Source of the DNA: JBBSHJ01 sp038253135
GTDB lineage: Bacteria; Actinomycetota; Actinomycetes; Mycobacteriales; QHCD01
Direction: 5' to 3'
Assembly (NCBI GenBank): GCA_038253135.1
Contig: JBBSHJ010000036.1
Location: 1-29,508, forward strand
Length of the DNA stretch: 29,508 nucleotides
Every line of letters starts with the position of its first letter. Position 1 is the stretch's first letter. The notes beneath the pieces are model-generated. The model did not search any database. It saw nothing but the letters and a program-made list of their open reading frames with translations, and was not told the origin of the DNA. A program made the position numbers and the translations under genes. This document shows positions 23,214 through 29,508 of the stretch, piece by piece.

Positions 23214-23611
23214 GTCTCGATCGGCACCAGATCGACACCCAGCGCGGCGTACGTCGCGCCGGCGCGGGCGTCGAAACTGAGGAGTGGAACCCGATGGAGC
23301 ACGGCGCACGCGCCGATCAGCGCATCGTAGACCGCGCCGCCGGTGATGCCCAGGCGCGTGAATTCACCAATCAGCCCGGCCGCCCGCTCGGGCGTGAGAT
23401 ATCTCGAATGCGGAAAGCTCGTGCCGATCACGTGCCTCGCACTCGCCGCCGTCAGGCGATACGGCGGAGACAACCGGGTGAGGACGGAATACGTCTCGAA
23501 TACGGCGTGCCCGGCGAGGCCGATTCGGTGGTTGGCGGCGGCCGCCATCGCCGCCCGATGGGACGGATGCGATGCGATGGTGCACGCGATGGCCGCACTG
23601 GTGTCGAGCAA
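23207..23611 (-). CDS. vapC: PIN-domain toxin, VapC family
   Basis: 134 residues from TTG 23611, which gives the classical PIN start LLDTSAAIA. The four acidic metal ligands of PIN nucleases are visible: D in LDTSAA, E in VFETYSVLTRL, D in GAVYDALIGA and D in LSFDARAG. VapC toxins are Mg-dependent RNases that cut tRNA or rRNA. The gene follows the AbrB-type antitoxin by 19 bp. No good Shine-Dalgarno supports TTG 23611. An in-frame TTG at 23671 would overlap the antitoxin by 41 bp, so the start is uncertain. The stop overlaps the -10 of the downstream mini-ORF. Confidence 0.88.
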   Translation of the reverse strand: MLDTSAAIACTIASHPSHRAAMAAAANHRIGLAGHAVFETYSVLTRLSPPYRLTAASARHVIGTSFPHSRYLTPERAAGLIGEFTRLGITGGAVYDALIGACAVLHRVPLLSFDARAGATYAALGVDLVPIETR

Positions 23612-23630
23612 CCGACTCGGGCCCGCACCC

Positions 23631-23864
23631 TTACTTCTGGTCGGCAAGGCGCAGCTCGCGCACGTCGTCAACGGTCAGAGGCGGTCCGTCCTCGGCGATG
23701 ACGAGCAAGCCATTCTCTTCGACGAGTCGTGCGGAGCCCGCCGGCTCGATCCGCAGCGCGGAGCCGACGACCTCGATCTCCACCTCGCCGGCCGCGAGTC
23801 CCACCTGATCGCGCAACCGTTTCGGGATGACGAGGCGTCCGGCCTTGTCGATGGTCGTTCGCAT
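23631..23864 (-). CDS. vapB: AbrB/MazE-type antitoxin
   Basis: 77 residues. The N-terminal half is a SpoVT-AbrB swapped-hairpin DNA-binding domain (MRTTIDKAGRLVIPKRLRDQVGL then GEVEIEVVGSALRIEPAG). The C-terminal half (about 50-77) is acidic and probably wraps around the PIN toxin. ATG 23864 follows a TAGAAT -10 box by 7 nt, so the message is probably leaderless. A perfect 7-bp inverted repeat covers the -10 and start codon, as expected for autorepression by an AbrB dimer or the toxin-antitoxin complex. Confidence 0.9.
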   Translation of the reverse strand: MRTTIDKAGRLVIPKRLRDQVGLAAGEVEIEVVGSALRIEPAGSARLVEENGLLVIAEDGPPLTVDDVRELRLADQK

Positions 23865-23881
23865 GGTAGTGATTCTACCAT
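23863..23881 (-). promoter_or_regulatory. Autoregulatory operator and promoter of the toxin-antitoxin operon
   Basis: atggtag (23863-23869), a 5-bp spacer, then ctaccat (23875-23881): a perfect 7-bp palindrome. It contains the TAGAAT -10 box (23872-23877, minus) and the antitoxin start codon. Binding here would block both polymerase and leaderless initiation. Confidence 0.7.
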
Positions 23882-23927
23882 CGCAATGGCACGCGGGCGG
23901 GGGGCGGCATGTTGCGGATCATCGGGG

Positions 23928-23933
23928 TATTCT
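23928..23933 (+). promoter_or_regulatory. -10 box for riboswitch-ykoEDC transcript
   Basis: TATTCT, 9 nt before the riboswitch 5' stem. No convincing -35; TTGCGG at 23912 is only 10 nt away. Confidence 0.4.
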
Positions 23934-23942
23934 CAGTGCCGA

Positions 23943-24028
23943 GACAGGGGAGCGCCGCAGGCGCTGAGAGTGCGGGACGGACCCGCAGACCCTCGAACCT
24001 GATCTGGGTCATGCCAGCGCAGGGAGTC
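23943..24028 (+). ncRNA. TPP riboswitch (THI element)
   Basis: The conserved TPP aptamer parts are in order: ggggagcgcc then gcgCTGAGAg (CTGAGA at 23964-23969), a variable hairpin gcggg...cccgc, gaccct, GAACCTGATCTGG (23995-24007), and tgccagcgcagggagtc closing P1 (gac 23943-23945 with gtc 24026-24028). It senses thiamine pyrophosphate and should switch off the downstream transporter when thiamine is plentiful. It stands 76 bp before ykoE. Confidence 0.95.
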
Positions 24029-24071
24029 GGTTATCGCTCACGTCGTCCGGTCCGGTGCCGGTACGGCGTCC

Positions 24072-24091
24072 CCGTTCGATTCGTCGAACGG
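24072..24091 (+). promoter_or_regulatory. UUCG-loop hairpin, likely riboswitch expression platform element
   Basis: ccgttcga (24072-24079), loop ttcg, tcgaacgg (24084-24091): a perfect 8-bp hairpin. Its 3' arm runs directly into AAGG (24092-24095), the likely ribosome binding site, 9 nt before ykoE ATG 24105. No U tract follows, so translational control seems more likely than termination. The alternative pairing was not worked out. Confidence 0.5.
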
Positions 24092-24104
24092 AAGGTCAAG
24101 AGAA

Positions 24105-24737
24105 ATGACAGCAGGAATCGCCCACGACCGGAGCGGAATCTCCCGAGCGCCCGCGTCGTACCGCTGGCGCACCGTCGACATCATCGTGGCCTCGGTGATC
24201 GCGGCGGTCTTCGGATTGCTCTATTGGGGTTGGGACAACGCCTCGACCGCGATGGGGGCGGCCTTCACGTGGTTCCCGCCCTCGGCGGGGATCATCGCCG
24301 GGGTCTGGTGGATGGCCGGCGTTTTAGGCGGGCTGGTGATCCGCAAGCCGGGCGCGGCGATCTATACCGAGACGCTGGCCGCGATCTTCTCGGCGCTGGT
24401 CGCCGTGCAGTGGAGCGGCACGTCGATCGTGGTCTACGGCGTCATCCAGGGCCTCGGCGCCGAGATCGCCTTCCTGCTGGTGCGCTACCGCTCGTTCCGG
24501 CTGCCGGTGGCACTGCTCGCCGGCGCGCTGTCCGGGGTGGCCGAGGCGGTGCTCGACCTGTGGATCTACACCTACTACCCGGCGTTCGGCACCGACTGGC
24601 AGATCGCCTACGTCGGCATCCTCGTCCTGTCCGGCCTGATCATCGCCGGCCTGATCTCCTGGGCGATCGTGCGCTCACTGGCGGCGACCGGGGTGCTGGC
24701 GCCGTTCGCGTCCGGCCGCGAGCAGAAACTCGTGTGA
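24105..24737 (+). CDS. ykoE: YkoE-type substrate-binding (S) component of ECF transporter
   Basis: 210 residues. It is an integral membrane protein with about five to six hydrophobic helices (for example TVDIIVASVIAAVFGLLYWG, AGIIAGVWWMAGVLGGLVI, LPVALLAGALSGVAEAVLDL, YVGILVLSGLIIAGLISW). The aromatic segment FTWFPPSAGI and the sequence style match the YkoE family, the S component of thiamine-related (HMP/thiamine) ECF transporters. The TPP riboswitch upstream and the ATPase and transmembrane partners downstream support a thiamine or thiamine-precursor substrate. The stop is 7 bp before the ATPase gene. Confidence 0.92.
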   Translation: MTAGIAHDRSGISRAPASYRWRTVDIIVASVIAAVFGLLYWGWDNASTAMGAAFTWFPPSAGIIAGVWWMAGVLGGLVIRKPGAAIYTETLAAIFSALVAVQWSGTSIVVYGVIQGLGAEIAFLLVRYRSFRLPVALLAGALSGVAEAVLDLWIYTYYPAFGTDWQIAYVGILVLSGLIIAGLISWAIVRSLAATGVLAPFASGREQKLV

Positions 24738-24744
24738 GCCGCCG

Positions 24745-26217
24745 ATGCCTGGCGCGGCTGTAGCGCCGGCACGGGTGCAGGCCCGTGGCTGGGGCTGGCG
24801 GCATGCCGGGCGGCGGGCCTTCGCCGTGCAGGAGCTCGACCTCGTGATCGAGCCGGGCGAGCGGGTGCTGCTGCTCGGCGCGTCCGGGGCGGGCAAGTCG
24901 ACGCTGCTCGCCGGCCTGGCCGGGATCCTCTCCGGCCAGGACAGCGGCGAGGCCGCGGGCGCGCTGACCGTGGACGGCGTACCGACTCACGAGGCGCGGC
25001 ACCGGTCCGGCCTGTTGCTGCAGGATCCCGAATCGCAGCTGGTGATGGCGCGGGCCGGCGACGACGTCGCGTTCGGGCCGGAGAACTACGCGGTGCCGCC
25101 CGACGAGATCTGGCGCCGGGTCGACGATTCCCTCGCTACGGTGGGATTTTCGTACGGCCGGGACCGCCTGACCCAGGCGCTCTCGGGCGGTGAGAAGCAG
25201 CGCCTCGCCCTGGCCGGGCTGCTGGCGATCCGGCCCGGCCTGCTGCTGCTGGACGAGCCGACCGCCAACCTCGACCCGGACGGAGCGAGCCTGGTGCGCT
25301 CGGCCGTGCAGCGGGCGCTGGCGGAGACAGGTGCGACCCTGATCGTCGTCGAGCACCGGGTCGAGGCCTGGCTGCCGATGGTCTCCCGGGTGCTCGTGCT
25401 GGCCGCCGGCGGCGGCGTGCTGGCCGACGGTCCGCCCGGCGTGGTCTTTCGCGGCCATGCCGCGATGCTCGCGCGGGCCGGTGTCTGGACTCCGGGCGTG
25501 CGGCCGGTGCGGCTGCCCGGTACGACGCCCGTCGGCCCCGCGGCGATCACCGCCCGCGCCGCGGCGTACCGCTATCGGGGTGGCGAAGAGCTCGCGTTAC
25601 AGCCGACGGACCTCATGGTGCACCAGGGCGAGGCCGTCGCGGTCGCCGGCGCCAACGGCTCGGGCAAGTCGACGCTCGCGACGGTGCTGGCCGGCCTGGC
25701 CGAGCCGAGCGCCGGTACCGTCGTCGGTGCGGACGATCCTCGCCCCCTCGCGGCCCGCCGGGCGCGCTCGCTCGCCCGGCTGGTGGGCACGGTCTTCCAG
25801 GACCCCGAGCACCAGTTCCTCACCCGCACGGTGCGCGAGGAGCTGGCCTTCGCACCGCGGCGGCTCGACTGGCCCGCGGGCCGGATCGAGGACCGCGTCG
25901 ATGACCTGCTCGACCGGTTGCGGCTTTCGAAGCTCGCCGGTGCCAACCCTTTCACGCTCTCCGGCGGCGAGAAGCGGCGGCTCTCGGTGGCGTCCGCACT
26001 CTCGGCCGCGCCTCCCGTGCTGGTGCTCGATGAGCCGACCTTCGGTCAGGACGCGACGACTTGGCGCGAGCTGCTCGGCCTGCTGGCCGCGATCCGGGAG
26101 GAGGGGACCGGCCTTTTCATCGTCAGCCATGACCGCGACTTCGTGGCCGTGCTGGCCGACCGCACGCTGACGATGACGGCCGGCTCCCTCGCCTCGCCGT
26201 TGGGGGTGAGTGGATGA
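24745..26217 (+). CDS. ykoD: Fused double-ATPase ECF component (YkoD)
   Basis: 490 residues holding two ABC ATPase domains in one chain, as in YkoD. Domain 1 has Walker A GASGAGKS at 45-52, LLQDPESQLV (Q-loop), signature LSGGEKQRLALAG and Walker B LLLLDEPTANLDP. Domain 2 has Walker A GANGSGKS at 302-309, VFQDPEHQF, signature LSGGEKRRLSVAS, Walker B LVLDEPTFGQD and the H-loop IVSHDRDF. It powers uptake with YkoE and YkoC. Its TGA overlaps the ykoC ATG (ATGA). Confidence 0.95.
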   Translation: MPGAAVAPARVQARGWGWRHAGRRAFAVQELDLVIEPGERVLLLGASGAGKSTLLAGLAGILSGQDSGEAAGALTVDGVPTHEARHRSGLLLQDPESQLVMARAGDDVAFGPENYAVPPDEIWRRVDDSLATVGFSYGRDRLTQALSGGEKQRLALAGLLAIRPGLLLLDEPTANLDPDGASLVRSAVQRALAETGATLIVVEHRVEAWLPMVSRVLVLAAGGGVLADGPPGVVFRGHAAMLARAGVWTPGVRPVRLPGTTPVGPAAITARAAAYRYRGGEELALQPTDLMVHQGEAVAVAGANGSGKSTLATVLAGLAEPSAGTVVGADDPRPLAARRARSLARLVGTVFQDPEHQFLTRTVREELAFAPRRLDWPAGRIEDRVDDLLDRLRLSKLAGANPFTLSGGEKRRLSVASALSAAPPVLVLDEPTFGQDATTWRELLGLLAAIREEGTGLFIVSHDRDFVAVLADRTLTMTAGSLASPLGVSG

Positions 26218-26960
26218 GTATCCTGCTGACCTCGGGCGTCGTCCCGACCCGAGCCGGCCACCTCAACCCGTGCGCCAAGATCACCGCGATCGTGCTGCTG
26301 GGCGTGCCGCTGCTGCTCTCGATCGACCTTGTCAGCAGCACGATCCTGCTCGCCGCCGAGCTGGTCGCGCTGCCGCTGCTCGGCCTCGGGCCGCGTCTCC
26401 TCGGCCGCTACGCCTGGCCGATGCTGGTCGGGCTCGGCGGCATCGTCGTCGCCAACCTTGTCGCCGGCGGCAGTATCGGCTCGCTCGGCGTTGTCACCGT
26501 CCGGCTGATCGCGCTCGCGCTCCCCGGCCTGCTGCTGGTCCTCACCACCGACCCGGTCCACCTCGCCGACGCGCTCGTGCAGGTGTGGCACGCGCCGGCG
26601 CGGCTCGCCTACGGCGCGCTGGCCGCGTTCCGGCTGATCCCGCTGCTGGCCGGCGAGTGGCAGTCGCTGCGGCGGGCCCGGCGCGCTCGCGGCCTCGACG
26701 CCGGGCGCAACCCGGTCGTGGCGGTCCGGTTGGCGGCGGGCACGCTGTTCGCCCTGCTCGTGGTGGCGATCCGGCGCGGGATCCGGCTGGCGGCGGCGAT
26801 GGACTCGCGCGGGTTCGGTGTACGCCGTGACCGCAGCCACGCCCGGCCGTCCCGGTTCAGCCGCGTCGACTGGGCATTCGTCGCCGGCACCGCCGTCCTC
26901 GCCGCGGTCGCTGTCACCGTCAGCGTCGGGACCGGCCACTGGCACTTCCTCTTCGCCTGA
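26214..26960 (+). CDS. ykoC: ECF transporter transmembrane (T) component (YkoC)
   Basis: 248 residues with about five to six transmembrane helices. Cytoplasmic coupling-helix motifs typical of T components are present: SLRRARRARGLDAG (first A-R-x-R motif) and AAAMDSRGFGVRR (second motif). It links the YkoE substrate component to the double ATPase. It is the last gene of the riboswitch-controlled operon. The following 153 bp to the uvrB promoter contain only weak hairpins (for example 27054-27059 with 27070-27075). Confidence 0.92.
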   Translation: MSILLTSGVVPTRAGHLNPCAKITAIVLLGVPLLLSIDLVSSTILLAAELVALPLLGLGPRLLGRYAWPMLVGLGGIVVANLVAGGSIGSLGVVTVRLIALALPGLLLVLTTDPVHLADALVQVWHAPARLAYGALAAFRLIPLLAGEWQSLRRARRARGLDAGRNPVVAVRLAAGTLFALLVVAIRRGIRLAAAMDSRGFGVRRDRSHARPSRFSRVDWAFVAGTAVLAAVAVTVSVGTGHWHFLFA

Positions 26961-27113
26961 TGTCCCCTGCGCCCATTCGGGGCCCACGTGCCATGTTCGG
27001 TTGCCCAACCGGGGTCTTGGCCAGCCATATGTGGCAAGTCGAGGGGAGAAGGACCCACGTTCTCGGCCTCGTGGGCGGCCCCCGGCCGTCCGCCTGTCCC
27101 CAACTGACGGGCA

Positions 27114-27136
27114 CTGTCGGTGGGCCGTCGTACCGT
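27114..27136 (+). promoter_or_regulatory. RecA-independent (PafBC-type) DNA-damage promoter of uvrB
   Basis: CTGTCGGTG (27114-27122), exactly 8 nt, then TACCGT (27131-27136). Eight of nine bases match the TTGTCRGTG-N8-TANNNT motif of the mycobacterial RecA-independent damage response. GTG 27144 follows 7 nt after the -10, so transcription should start at or next to the start codon. Confidence 0.75.
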
Positions 27137-27143
27137 GGACCCC

Positions 27144-29288
<2,145 letters not shown>

Positions 29289-29317
29289 CGCTCGCTCGAC
29301 CACCGGCGACGGTGCGC

Positions 29318-29341
29318 CCTAGCGGGAGTTTCCCCGCTGGG
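29318..29341 (+). terminator. uvrB terminator hairpin
   Basis: cctagcggg (29318-29326) pairs with cccgctggg (29333-29341), with one G-U and a 6-nt loop agtttc, 30 bp past the uvrB stop. No strong U tract. Confidence 0.6.
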
Positions 29342-29460
29342 TCGGTGTTGAGCGGGGTTTGTGCTGGTCGGCAAGGGTTTCGGGTTGCCGGTGCGTATTA
29401 CCTAAGGGCGCGCCGATAAATAAGCGCTCTATTTGGCTTTTGGTCGGTCATGATGTGGTA

Positions 29461-29508
29461 GTGGCTGTCGATGCGGATCAGGTGGCGTGGTTGCGGGCGA
29501 AGTTCGAC
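29461..29508 (+). CDS. Start of an unidentified ORF cut by the window edge
   Basis: GTG 29461 opens a frame VAVDADQVAWLRAKFD that runs off the window. Only 16 residues are visible. The pattern is loosely like the start of ISAzo13-type transposases, but that is a weak impression. The preceding 29380-29458 is clearly AT-richer than the rest of the window, and positions 29342-29460 hold no other feature that I can support. The start codon and coding status are uncertain. Confidence 0.3.
   Translation, partial: MAVDADQVAWLRAKFD

Noticed and set aside
29441..29464. TGGTCGGTC, identical to the 9-mer ahead of recN, near the right edge
   Set aside because: No TANNNT lies 8 nt downstream (TAGTGG starts at 9 nt), and the downstream gene is unidentified.

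Overview
The window is about 29.5 kb of very GC-rich DNA that reads as an actinomycete (Actinomycetota) chromosome. The evidence is the block tpr - HAD phosphatase - small ORF - tlyA - nadK - recN - steA - steB/mctB - pyrG - nudix, which keeps the order of Mycobacterium tuberculosis Rv1691-Rv1700. Frequent GTG/TTG starts, extreme third-position GC and actinobacterial-type leaderless promoters agree. I do not assign a genus.

Layout. Positions 1-659 hold the end of an rRNA operon: the 23S 3' part, the 5S gene and a 21-bp terminator hairpin. Positions 727-4739 hold a repeat-bearing TPR-like protein, nagA, an OB-fold SSB-like protein and a convergent DUF1015 gene. Positions 4798-15564 hold the conserved block. 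It is interrupted by a decayed acyltransferase-3 remnant between nadK and recN, and an SCP2-like gene runs the opposite way inside it. Positions 15561-17383 (minus) encode an OmpR-type two-component system. Positions 17463-23148 look like a cell-wall recycling neighbourhood: a SxxK serine hydrolase, anmK (anhydro-MurNAc kinase), a frameshifted grpB, a GH3 beta-N-acetylhexosaminidase (nagZ) and a lipoprotein. NagA at 1668 could act in the same amino-sugar pathway. Positions 23207-23881 hold a PIN/AbrB toxin-antitoxin pair. Positions 23928-26960 are a TPP riboswitch followed by a ykoEDC-type ECF transporter for a thiamine precursor. uvrB follows, and the right edge enters a lower-GC stretch with the start of an unidentified ORF.

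Regulation stands out more than gene content. At least nine transcription units show a TANNNT -10 box 6-8 nt before the start codon, which implies leaderless mRNAs. uvrB, and a small ORF just ahead of recN, additionally carry close matches to the RecA-independent DNA-damage promoter (TTGTCRGTG-N8-TANNNT). The most unusual structure is a diverged second copy of the nagZ promoter and first codons, placed upstream of the lipoprotein gene. It encodes a 16-residue mini-ORF whose stop overlaps the lipoprotein start (ATGA), so it appears to have been reused as a promoter plus translational-coupling leader.
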